This document shows positions 1 to 5,712 of a DNA stretch of 18,542 nucleotides, in pieces (within the stretch, counting starts at the first letter, position 1; each line of letters begins with the position of its first letter). The notes under the pieces are model-generated. The model searched no databases, was not told the DNA's origin, and saw nothing but the letters and a program-made list of their open reading frames with translations. The DNA lies in the NCBI GenBank assembly GCA_033856335.1, contig JAWVFG010000160.1, positions 1 to 18,542 of the forward strand, read 5' to 3'. The DNA comes from DASUPK01 sp033856335 (lineage in GTDB: Bacteria; Actinomycetota; Thermoleophilia; Solirubrobacterales; 70-9). Position numbers and translations under genes: made by a program.

Positions 1-1105
1 TCGGTGTGGTCGCGAGCAGCTCGAGGTCGTACTCGCGCTCCAGCCGCTCCCGGACGATGTCCATGTGCAGGAGGCCGAGGAAGCCGCAGCGGTAGCCGAA
101 GCCGAGCGCGTCCGACGTCTCGGGCTCGTAGGAGAGAGCCGCGTCGTTGAGGGCCAGTCGGTCCAGCGCGTCGCGGAGGTCCGCGTAGCGGTCGGTGTCG
201 ATCGGGAAGAGCCCGCAGAAGACCATCGGCCGGACCTCGCGATAGCCGGGCAGCGCATCGACCGCCGAGTTCGCGCGGCTGGTCAGCGTGTCACCGACGC
301 GGAGCTTGCTGACGTCCTTGATGCCGGTGATCACGTACCCGACCTCTCCGGCCGCCATCCCCTTCGCCGGCGTCATCTTGGGCGTGAAGAAGCCGATGTC
401 GTCGATGTCGGCCAGCGTGCCGGCCTGCATCGCGTGGATGGGCTCCTCCTTGGTGAATCGACCGTCGACCATCCGGACGTACGCGACGACTCCGCGGTAC
501 TGGTCGAACTCCGAGTCGAAGATCAGGGCCCGCGGCGGGGCGTCGGGCCGGCCCTGGGGCGGCGGAATCCGCTGCACGATCGCCTCGAGGACCTCGGTGA
601 CCCCCTCCCCGGTCTTCGCTGAGATCCGCAGAGCCTCCGACGGATCGACGCCGAGCAGGTCGGCGACCTGGGCGGCGACGCCGTCCGGGTCCGCCCCCGG
701 CAGGTCCACCTTGTTGAGCACGGGGATCAGCTCCAGCCCGGCGTCGATCGCCGCGTACGCGTTGGCGACGGTCTGGGCCTCGACGCCCTGCGCCGCGTCG
801 ACGACCAGCAGGGCGCCCTCGCAGGCGGCGAGGCTGCGGGAGACCTCATAGGAGAAGTCAACGTGCCCCGGTGTGTCGATCAGATGAAGTTTGTAGGTCT
901 CACCGTCGGACGCCGCATAGACGACCCGCACAGCCTGGGCCTTGATGGTGATCCCGCGCTCCCGCTCGAGCTCCATCGAGTCCAGCATCTGCGGGACGTG
1001 GGTGCGCGCATCGACGGCCCCGGTCAGCTCGAGGACGCGATCGGCGAGCGTCGACTTGCCGTGATCGATGTGGGCGATGATCGAGAAGTTGCGAATCCGG
1101 TCCAT
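1..1105 (-). CDS. lepA: Elongation factor 4 (LepA), 3' end outside the window
   Basis: Translational GTPase that acts on stalled or mis-translocated ribosomes. The reverse strand from the ATG at 1105 reads MDRIRNFSIIAHIDHGKSTL, the LepA N-terminus with the GTP-binding P-loop (HIDHGKST). It continues with the switch II DTPGH motif, NKVD and SAKTGEG, then the LepA domain II sequence and FGYRCGFLGLLHMDI. 368 codons are present of a family length near 600; the C-terminal domains lie beyond position 1. The start is fixed by family alignment, although no Shine-Dalgarno precedes it: the upstream bases on the minus strand are pyrimidine-rich (CCTTTCCGCCC). A TACCCT hexamer (1123-1118) 12 nt before the ATG could be a -10 element giving a very short leader. 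The gene lies downstream of the luciferase-domain gene on the same strand but is separated from it by a palindrome. Identification is near certain. Confidence 0.97.
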   Translation of the reverse strand, partial: MDRIRNFSIIAHIDHGKSTLADRVLELTGAVDARTHVPQMLDSMELERERGITIKAQAVRVVYAASDGETYKLHLIDTPGHVDFSYEVSRSLAACEGALLVVDAAQGVEAQTVANAYAAIDAGLELIPVLNKVDLPGADPDGVAAQVADLLGVDPSEALRISAKTGEGVTEVLEAIVQRIPPPQGRPDAPPRALIFDSEFDQYRGVVAYVRMVDGRFTKEEPIHAMQAGTLADIDDIGFFTPKMTPAKGMAAGEVGYVITGIKDVSKLRVGDTLTSRANSAVDALPGYREVRPMVFCGLFPIDTDRYADLRDALDRLALNDAALSYEPETSDALGFGYRCGFLGLLHMDIVRERLEREYDLELLATTP

Positions 1106-1129
1106 GGGCGGAAAGGAAGGGTAGGGGGC

Positions 1130-1147
1130 GCGTGCGGCGCCGCACGC
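1130..1147. terminator. 18-bp perfect palindrome between luciferase-domain gene and lepA
   Basis: GCGTGCGGCGCCGCACGC is perfectly self-complementary and can fold as a 7-bp stem with a GCGC loop. It lies 25 bp past the stop codon of the luciferase-domain gene and 25 bp before the lepA ATG. No U-tract follows. It could be an intrinsic terminator of the GC-rich actinobacterial type or a protein-binding dyad; the sequence alone does not decide. Confidence 0.45.
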
Positions 1148-1171
1148 TCGGTCCGCCCACGGTCGTCAAGA

Positions 1172-1519
1172 TCACGCCGCAGCCGTGGGCGCGCCGTAGC
1201 GCGCGACGACGCGGTCGTAGTTGAGCCGCATCAGCTCGATCACGTCTCGGACGTCGTCGTCGGACGCGATCCCGCGAGCCGCCATCGCGTTCTTGCCGGG
1301 AAAGACCGGATGATCGACGACGCGCCCCTGCTCCCTGAGGGCGGCGCCGATCTCCTTGCCGAAGCTGAAGTGCGCGGCGTGATCACCGTGCAGGTGGCCG
1401 ATCTCATGTCCGCTGACGCGGAATCCGTACTCGCCTCGCTTGCCGTATCCGGCCTCGACTCCCGGCCACGAGGTGACCTCGTCGGTGATCGTCTCGCTCG
1501 CTGGCCTTGCCTCGCTCAT
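1172..1519 (-). CDS. Small luciferase-domain (DUF5519-like) protein, SoxR-box controlled
   Basis: 115-residue cytoplasmic protein beginning MSEARPASETITDEVTSWPG. It resembles the stand-alone 'luciferase family protein' domain of actinobacteria (PF17648/DUF5519-like): an EVTSWPGVE start, FRVSGHEIGHLHGDHAAHFS with a cluster of histidines, and a C-terminal DDVRDVIELMRLNYDRV helix. The biochemical role of this stand-alone domain is not established and light emission should not be assumed. An in-frame upstream start (1549) exists, but the ATG at 1519 is preceded by GGAGG with a 7-nt spacer, so it was chosen. The promoter has the 19-bp spacer and dyad of a SoxR-activated promoter, so the gene is probably induced by redox-active compounds or oxidants through the divergent regulator at 1604. 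The gene is sure; the family assignment is from memory. Confidence 0.8.
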   Translation of the reverse strand: MSEARPASETITDEVTSWPGVEAGYGKRGEYGFRVSGHEIGHLHGDHAAHFSFGKEIGAALREQGRVVDHPVFPGKNAMAARGIASDDDVRDVIELMRLNYDRVVARYGAPTAAA

Positions 1520-1547
1520 CTGCTCTCCTCCGGTGGGTGGAGGACCC

Positions 1548-1578
1548 AAGCTACAAGCTCAAGTGAGCTTGAAGTCAA
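1548..1578 (-). promoter_or_regulatory. SoxR-type promoter/operator of the luciferase-domain gene
   Basis: On the minus strand there is a -35 TTGACT (1578-1573), a spacer of exactly 19 bp (1572-1554) and a -10 TAGCTT (1553-1548). The over-long 19-bp spacer is the hallmark of MerR-family activated promoters. The plus-strand box GCTCAAGTGAGCTTGAAG (1557-1574) matches the SoxR box pattern CTCAAG-N4-CTTGA. In the minus direction TCAAG-N4-CTTGAG begins right after the -35, the same register as the E. coli soxS promoter. An overlapping perfect dyad, CAAGCTCA-AG-TGAGCTTG, occupies 1554-1571. The predicted start point near 1541 leaves a leader of about 22 nt containing GGAGG. Confidence 0.88.
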
Positions 1579-1603
1579 GGGCAAATCGTGCTTCCCTGTC
1601 CAG

Positions 1604-2053
1604 ATGGCCGAGCTGCTGACGATCAGCGAGGTGGCAAAGCGCAGCGGCGTCGCCGCGTCGGCGCTTCGCTTCTATGAAGACCGGGACCTGATCAGCTCGG
1701 AGCGGGCCGGCTCGGGCCACCGCCGCTACCCACGCTCGGTGCTTCGCCGGATCGCCTTCATCGTCTTCGCCCAGCGGGTCGGATTGACGCTCACCGAGAT
1801 CGCGGGCGAGCTCTCCAAGCTCCCTCCCCACCGGGCCCCAACGCGGTCGGATTGGTCGCGGCTGTCCTCTGGCTGGACCTCGCGAATCGACGAGCGGATC
1901 GCCGAGCTCGAGCGCCTGCGGGCCGGGCTCACCGAGTGCATCGGCTGCGGTTGCCTCTCGTTGGATCGCTGCAAGCTCGCCAACCCGGATGACCGGGCCT
2001 CCCGCGCTGGTCCCGGCCCGCGCTACTGGGTCGGCGATCCGCGCCCCGCGTAG
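1604..2053 (+). CDS. soxR: SoxR-type redox-sensing MerR-family regulator
   Basis: 149-residue transcription factor. Residues 1-70 are the MerR winged helix (LTISEVAKRSGVAASALRFY, then RRYPRSVLRRIAFI), followed by the dimerisation helix. The C-terminus carries the [2Fe-2S] motif CIGCGCLSLDRC, with cysteines at 112, 115, 117 and 123 in the CxxCxCx5C spacing of SoxR. Oxidation of the cluster by redox-cycling compounds switches SoxR to its activating state. The start is set by homology at the ATG 1604; the open frame continues far upstream over lepA, but that part is a shadow. No Shine-Dalgarno is visible before the ATG. The gene is divergent from the luciferase-domain gene and the SoxR box lies between them. 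It is convergent with murJ (15-bp gap). Whether it also responds to superoxide is not decidable here. Confidence 0.93.
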   Translation: MAELLTISEVAKRSGVAASALRFYEDRDLISSERAGSGHRRYPRSVLRRIAFIVFAQRVGLTLTEIAGELSKLPPHRAPTRSDWSRLSSGWTSRIDERIAELERLRAGLTECIGCGCLSLDRCKLANPDDRASRAGPGPRYWVGDPRPA

Positions 2054-2068
2054 CGCCCCTTCGCGCCG

Positions 2069-3883
2069 CTAGATGTGTCGCGCCAGCCGCATGATCTGCC
2101 TCGCCTCCGGAACCCGCAGCGCGATCACCGCTCCGAAGTAGACGGCGAACCCGGCGGCCAGCCCGGCTCCGAGCGAGGTGATCTGGGCGATCGTGCTTCT
2201 CCCGAGCGCCTGGTCCAAGCCGTACCAGACTAGATAGCTCACCCCGGCGAGCAGCACGGCCGAGGCCAGGACGCGGATCCCGGTCCCCATCAGGCGAGTC
2301 AGCTCCAGCCCGTCGAGCTGGCGGCGCAGGATCACGGCCTGGGCGACCACGCTCGAGACCGTGGCGATCACGGTCGCCGCGACCACCCCGCCGATCCCGA
2401 AGGGCGAGTAGAGCGCGAATGAGAAGACGAGGTCGACGACCAGGTTCGAGCCGGCGACCACCGTCGGAACCCACGGGCGCTGCAGGCTGAAGAAGGTCCG
2501 GGTCAGCATCAGATACAGCCCGTTGAAGGGCAGCGAGAACGCGAACCAGAAGAGCGCCTGTGCGACGAGATGGGTCTGCGCGGCGTCGAACTCGCCGCGC
2601 TGGTAGATGAGCCGCGTCATCGGCACCGACAGCACGAGCACCGCCGCCGCTGCTGGGATCAGCAGGAGCAGGATCTGCCGCATCCCGTTCGCCATCGTCG
2701 ACCGCAGATTGGTCCACTCCTGGCGCGCGGCGAACCGGGCGAGGGTCGGGAACGTCACCGTCGCGACGGCGACCGAGAAGATGCCCTGGGGCAGCATGTA
2801 GATCCGGAACGCCTTGTCGATCGCTGCTGGTGCCTGCTCCGAGATGAGCGTGCCGACGATGCTGTTCAGGAGCAGATCGAAGTTGATCAGCCCGAGGCTG
2901 AGCGTCACCGGCAGCATCAGCAGCAGTACCCGGCGGACCTCGGGCATGTGCCAGTCGATCGTCAGCAGCGGCCGGAAGGGCGTGTTGCGGAGATCCCACG
3001 CCGGGATCGCGAGCTGGACCGCCGTGCCGACCAGCACCCCGATCGCGTAGGCATAGATGCGGTTGTTGCCGTGGAAGGCCGGCGCCAGCAGGACGAGCAC
3101 CGCGATGATCACGATGTTCCAGAAGAACGGCGAGATCGCGAACGCCGCGAAGCGGTCGTAGCTGTTCAGGACCCCCACCACCATCCCGGTCGCGCCCAGC
3201 ATGATCAGGATCGGGAAGAGGATCTGCGAGAGCGTGACGGTGAGATCGAGGATCTCTCCGCTGAAACCCGGAGCGAAGATCGGAACAACCAGCGGGGCGG
3301 CGAGGACGAAGATCGCGGTGATCGCCCCGAGCACCAGGGTGACGAGGTAGATCAGCGTCGAGGCGAGCCGGAACGCCTCACGCTTGTTCCCGTTCTCCAG
3401 CTCCTCGGTGAAAACCGGGACGAACGCCGCCTGGATCGCCGCGTCGGCGAACAGGGAGCGGACCAGGTTGGGCACCTGGAAGGCGATGGTGAAGGCCGAC
3501 ATCGGGCCGTTGATGCCGAAATAGCTCGCCGCAACGATCTCGCGAACCAGGCCCGCAACGCGCGAGAAGCCGGTCGCGATCGAGAAGAAGGCGGTCGAGC
3601 GGCCGAGCCGCCCCTCCCGCTCGTCGAAGTCCGGAGGGACGAACGTCGACGTCGGTGTCGGCGCCGGGATCGCCATGAAGGTCGAGGTGTCCATCGAGAC
3701 CGCCTCGTGGCGGCGCTCGATCCGCTCGGACTCCGCCTTGCGGACCGCCGGAAACTCCCGGGTCGACGGGTCGAACGGCTCGGGCGGAGCCGGAGGCTCC
3801 CCCCTGACATCAAAACGGGGGTCTCCTCGGCTTCGCCTGCGGGGACCCCGCGCATTACCGTCGCCTTCGCCCCTCTCGGTCAT
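2069..3883 (-). CDS. murJ: Lipid II flippase MurJ (MviN family) with a repeat-bearing N-terminal extension
   Basis: 604-residue polytopic membrane protein of the MOP superfamily that moves lipid II across the membrane for peptidoglycan synthesis. The core begins near residue 92 (RLGRSTAFFSIATGFSRVAG, then LVREIVAASYFG and AFQVPNLVRSLFADAAIQAAFVPVF). It continues through many hydrophobic segments, consistent with about 14 helices, to RLARHI. The roughly 90-residue N-terminal part is charged and proline-rich, and probably cytoplasmic and disordered. Residues about 11-24 are encoded by a copy of the 42-bp hairpin repeat. Codons 29-63 keep strongly GC-rich third positions and contain no start codon, which favours the ATG at 3883 over the internal ATG at 3694. 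Shine-Dalgarno support is weak at either. The start lies only 39 bp from the divergent rpsT ATG. The flippase is certain; the start is moderately supported. Confidence 0.93.
   Translation of the reverse strand: MTERGEGDGNARGPRRRSRGDPRFDVRGEPPAPPEPFDPSTREFPAVRKAESERIERRHEAVSMDTSTFMAIPAPTPTSTFVPPDFDEREGRLGRSTAFFSIATGFSRVAGLVREIVAASYFGINGPMSAFTIAFQVPNLVRSLFADAAIQAAFVPVFTEELENGNKREAFRLASTLIYLVTLVLGAITAIFVLAAPLVVPIFAPGFSGEILDLTVTLSQILFPILIMLGATGMVVGVLNSYDRFAAFAISPFFWNIVIIAVLVLLAPAFHGNNRIYAYAIGVLVGTAVQLAIPAWDLRNTPFRPLLTIDWHMPEVRRVLLLMLPVTLSLGLINFDLLLNSIVGTLISEQAPAAIDKAFRIYMLPQGIFSVAVATVTFPTLARFAARQEWTNLRSTMANGMRQILLLLIPAAAAVLVLSVPMTRLIYQRGEFDAAQTHLVAQALFWFAFSLPFNGLYLMLTRTFFSLQRPWVPTVVAGSNLVVDLVFSFALYSPFGIGGVVAATVIATVSSVVAQAVILRRQLDGLELTRLMGTGIRVLASAVLLAGVSYLVWYGLDQALGRSTIAQITSLGAGLAAGFAVYFGAVIALRVPEARQIMRLARHI
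3814..3855 (+). repeat. 42-bp hairpin repeat, copy A (inside murJ 5' end)
   Basis: Gapless match to three other copies in the window (4191-4232, 10071-10112, 11124-11165), with the invariant 13-mer CTCCTCGGCTTCG at 3823-3835. The hairpin pairs GGTCTCC with GGGGACC around a GGCTTCGCC tip. The copy is antisense to murJ, so murJ reads it as ARGPRRRSRGDPRF. It differs from copy D at 6 of 42 positions. Confidence 0.85.
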
Positions 3884-3888
3884 TGCTC

Positions 3889-3894
3889 TATTCT
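3889..3894 (+). promoter_or_regulatory. Candidate -10 element of rpsT
   Basis: TATTCT lies 28 nt before the rpsT ATG in the short divergent gap to murJ. No convincing -35 is seen at the expected distance. A small hairpin (CCCGC-CTC-GCGGG, 3903-3915) sits in the predicted leader just before the start codon, where no Shine-Dalgarno is present. Such a leader structure could affect S20 translation, but this is inference. Confidence 0.4.
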
Positions 3895-3922
3895 CTTCGC
3901 CGCCCGCCTCGCGGGTCTTTTC

Positions 3923-4192
3923 ATGGCCAATATCGCGTCACAGAAGAAGCGGAATGCGCGCACTGAGCGTGAGCGCGTCGAGAACCTGCGCTTTCGGAGC
4001 TCGGTGAAGACTCACTTCAAGCGGCTCGAGGCGGCCGTTCAGTCGGGCGACGCCGGCACGGTCGCCTCCGAGCACAAGGCGCTGATCTCGCGGATCGACA
4101 AGGCCGTGAAAAAGGGCGCCCTGCATCGCAATACCGGGGCGCGCAAGAAGTCCCGGGCCGCCGGCATCGTCGGCGCAGCCTCCAACACATAA
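3923..4192 (+). CDS. rpsT: 30S ribosomal protein S20
   Basis: 89-residue basic protein of the small ribosomal subunit that binds 16S rRNA. It begins MANIASQKKRNARTERERVE, the typical S20 N-terminus, and has the family features FRSSVKTHFKRLE and the Lys/Arg-rich C-terminal region (IDKAVKKGALHRNTGARKKS). Length matches the family. The ATG is fixed by alignment; the open frame runs far upstream across murJ, but this is a shadow. There is no Shine-Dalgarno (upstream GCGGGTCTTTTC). The stop codon TAA overlaps the first two bases of repeat copy B, which separates it from the convergent holA. S20 next to holA is a widely conserved arrangement in Gram-positive bacteria. Confidence 0.97.
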   Translation: MANIASQKKRNARTERERVENLRFRSSVKTHFKRLEAAVQSGDAGTVASEHKALISRIDKAVKKGALHRNTGARKKSRAAGIVGAASNT

Positions 4193-4232
4193 CGGGTGTC
4201 TCCTCGGCTTCGGCTCCGGGGACCCCTCGCAC
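4191..4232 (+). repeat. 42-bp hairpin repeat, copy B (between rpsT and holA)
   Basis: It starts within the rpsT stop codon and ends 5 bp before the holA stop codon, filling almost the whole gap between the convergent genes. It folds as GTCTCC/GGGGAC with a C(TTCG)G tetraloop tip, the exceptionally stable type. The shared 13-mer CTCCTCGGCTTCG is at 4200-4212. In this position it could serve as a bidirectional terminator, although no T-tract follows in either direction. It differs from copy D at 5 of 42 positions. Confidence 0.85.
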
Positions 4233-4237
4233 GAAGC

Positions 4238-5248
4238 TCACTGGAGCGCCCAGGCGAGGGGCTCGGTGTCGTCCGGCACCAGGCCGACCGCCCTGCGCAG
4301 CGAGAGCGTGAACGCGACCCCCTCCGCGTAGTTCGAGCCACCCCGCGACCAGAGCTCCAGGTCCGCGAGCGCGCGAATCGACGCATCGAGGTCCTCCGGG
4401 GTACGGCCCTTCACCTTCGAGACGAGCATCTTCGCCGCATAGGGGTGCATCGAGAGCCCCTTGGCCACCTCTCCGGCGGGCTTCCCGGCCTCCAGCTCGG
4501 TGGCGGCCCGCAGGGCCTGGCGCAGCCGGGGGGCAAGCGCGTAGACGATCCGGGGCAGCGCCTCGCCTTGGGCGACCAGCCGCTCGGCCACTCTCATCGT
4601 CAGCGCCTCGTCCCCGGCGACAACGGCGTCCGCGAGCGTCCAGATCGCCTCCTCGGAGGTGTCCGCCACCATCGCTTCGAGGTCCTCTGCGCCAACGTTT
4701 CCCCCTTCCCCCGACCAGAGCGCGAGCCGCTCGAGCTCGGTGCGGAGCCGCATCGGCCTCGGCCCGAGGCGCTCGACCAGCAGCCGGGCGGCCACGGGAT
4801 CGAGGTCAAACCCGAGCTCACGTGCCTCCGCGACCAGCTGCTTGGGAATCTCGCGCTCCCGGGGCACGTCGAACGCCAGCACCTCGCCGCCAGAGCGCTC
4901 CACCGCCTTGGCGAGGCCGGCCGGCGCCTTGCCGTGGGCAACCAGAGCGAGGGTCGTGTCGGGCGGGATCTGTCCCAGCGCCTCGGTCGCGCGCTCGGCG
5001 TCGCCCTTTCCCCACCCTTCGATCCCGTCAACCAAGAGGTAGCGGCGCGAGGCGATCAGCGAGATGACCGAGAGAGAGGCAATCAATGCGTCGACGTCGG
5101 GCGAGCGCCGGCCATCGCCGGCGTCGAACAGCTCGAGTGCACCCGCCCCGCTCTCGCGTTCGGCCCGCTCTCGCAACCGGCTGCGGGCCCGGGCGATCTT
5201 CGCCTCATCGGTTCCGGCGATCAGGTACGCCGGCTTCATCTCAGCCAT
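4238..5248 (-). CDS. holA: DNA polymerase III delta subunit (clamp-loader wrench)
   Basis: 336-residue subunit of the clamp loader that opens the sliding clamp for loading on primed DNA. The sequence shows the HolA start (MKPAYLIAGTDEAKI), the segment SVISLIASRRYLLVDGIEGW matching the family's 'fsmfgerRLVvv' strand, FDVPREREIPKQLVAEAREL and the delta helical domain (RLLVERLGPRPMRLRTELER). The C-terminal collar domain has HPYAAKMLVSKVKGRTPEDL. Length is normal. The first ATG (5248) is used; a second (5239) remains possible. No Shine-Dalgarno is seen. A TAGACT hexamer 10 nt before the ATG may be the -10 of a near-leaderless mRNA. It is the last gene of the minus-strand series that includes comEC. 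Confidence 0.95.
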   Translation of the reverse strand: MAEMKPAYLIAGTDEAKIARARSRLRERAERESGAGALELFDAGDGRRSPDVDALIASLSVISLIASRRYLLVDGIEGWGKGDAERATEALGQIPPDTTLALVAHGKAPAGLAKAVERSGGEVLAFDVPREREIPKQLVAEARELGFDLDPVAARLLVERLGPRPMRLRTELERLALWSGEGGNVGAEDLEAMVADTSEEAIWTLADAVVAGDEALTMRVAERLVAQGEALPRIVYALAPRLRQALRAATELEAGKPAGEVAKGLSMHPYAAKMLVSKVKGRTPEDLDASIRALADLELWSRGGSNYAEGVAFTLSLRRAVGLVPDDTEPLAWALQ

Positions 5249-5258
5249 TCGAGCAGCG

Positions 5259-5264
5259 AGTCTA
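5259..5264 (-). promoter_or_regulatory. Candidate -10 element (TAGACT) just upstream of holA
   Basis: On the minus strand CGTAGACTC precedes the holA ATG, with 10 nt between TAGACT and the ATG. The same 9-mer precedes leuS at a similar distance (9 nt to the ATG). It fits the actinobacterial TANNNT -10 pattern. No clear -35 is visible. If real, the transcript starts within a few nucleotides of the start codon. Confidence 0.45.
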
Positions 5265-5301
5265 CGGCCGGCCGGCGATGGCGCGAGGGCAGCCGTCGCG
5301 G

Positions 5302-5712
5302 CTAGACCGAGATGGTGGTGCTCTCGGCTCCCTTGCAGATCTGAGGGGCCTTCAAAGCCCGGATCTTCCGCTTGACGACCTGGACCTGGTAGGTGCCCGG
5401 GTAGGTGGGGGTTGTCAGCGTCACCTGGTAACGGCCCTTGCTATCGGTGCGCTGCACCGAGAGGGGCGAGGTCTGGCCGGTGTTCGGGTCCGTGTAGAAG
5501 AGGTTCACGACCCTTGAGCCGTGGCAGGCCTTGAGCTTGGAGGTCACCACGCCTGTGTAGGTGGTGCTCGATGGATGCGTCAGCGTCACGTGCGAGGCCC
5601 ATTTGCGCGCTTTCTTCTTGTGCTTCTTCTTAGCGCCGGCGACGCCGCCGCTCAGCGAGAGCGCCAGCACCGCTACAAGCAGCAGGATCCCCGCTCGCCT
5701 CACCCATCCCAT
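5302..5712 (-). CDS. Small secreted protein of unknown function, Ig-like/beta-rich
   Basis: 136 residues beginning MGWVRRAGILLLVAVLALSL, a classic Sec signal peptide with likely cleavage after VAGA (about residue 27). A very lysine-rich patch (KKKHKKKARK) follows. The rest is Thr/Ser/Val-rich with alternating beta-strand character (VTLTHPSSTTYTGVVTSKL, YQVTLTTPTYPGTYQVQVV). It has two cysteines, in KACHGSR and PQICKGAE, that could form one disulfide. This looks like a single extracellular Ig-like or carboxypeptidase-regulatory-like sandwich, but no family was recognised with confidence. The start overlaps the end of comEC by 13 bp, implying co-transcription with comEC and possible translational coupling. 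No Shine-Dalgarno is visible. A link to DNA uptake is only positional. Confidence 0.8.
   Translation of the reverse strand: MGWVRRAGILLLVAVLALSLSGGVAGAKKKHKKKARKWASHVTLTHPSSTTYTGVVTSKLKACHGSRVVNLFYTDPNTGQTSPLSVQRTDSKGRYQVTLTTPTYPGTYQVQVVKRKIRALKAPQICKGAESTTISV

Noticed and set aside
863..1603. Open frame continuing upstream of soxR over lepA and the luciferase-domain gene
   Set aside because: It is antisense to two clear genes. The SoxR domain starts at the ATG 1604 and the upstream residues have no family resemblance; long antisense frames are common at this GC content.
2570..3922. Long plus-strand frame antisense to murJ, in frame with rpsT
   Set aside because: The translation is a biased Arg/Asp/His-rich shadow of murJ codons, and S20 begins unmistakably at the ATG 3923.
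3814..4232. Copies A and B of the repeat considered as a CRISPR or tandem array
   Set aside because: Only two copies about 335 bp apart with coding sequence between; no regular spacing or spacers.
5267..5276. GCCGGCCGGC palindrome before holA
   Set aside because: A short GC-only palindrome expected by chance at this base composition.
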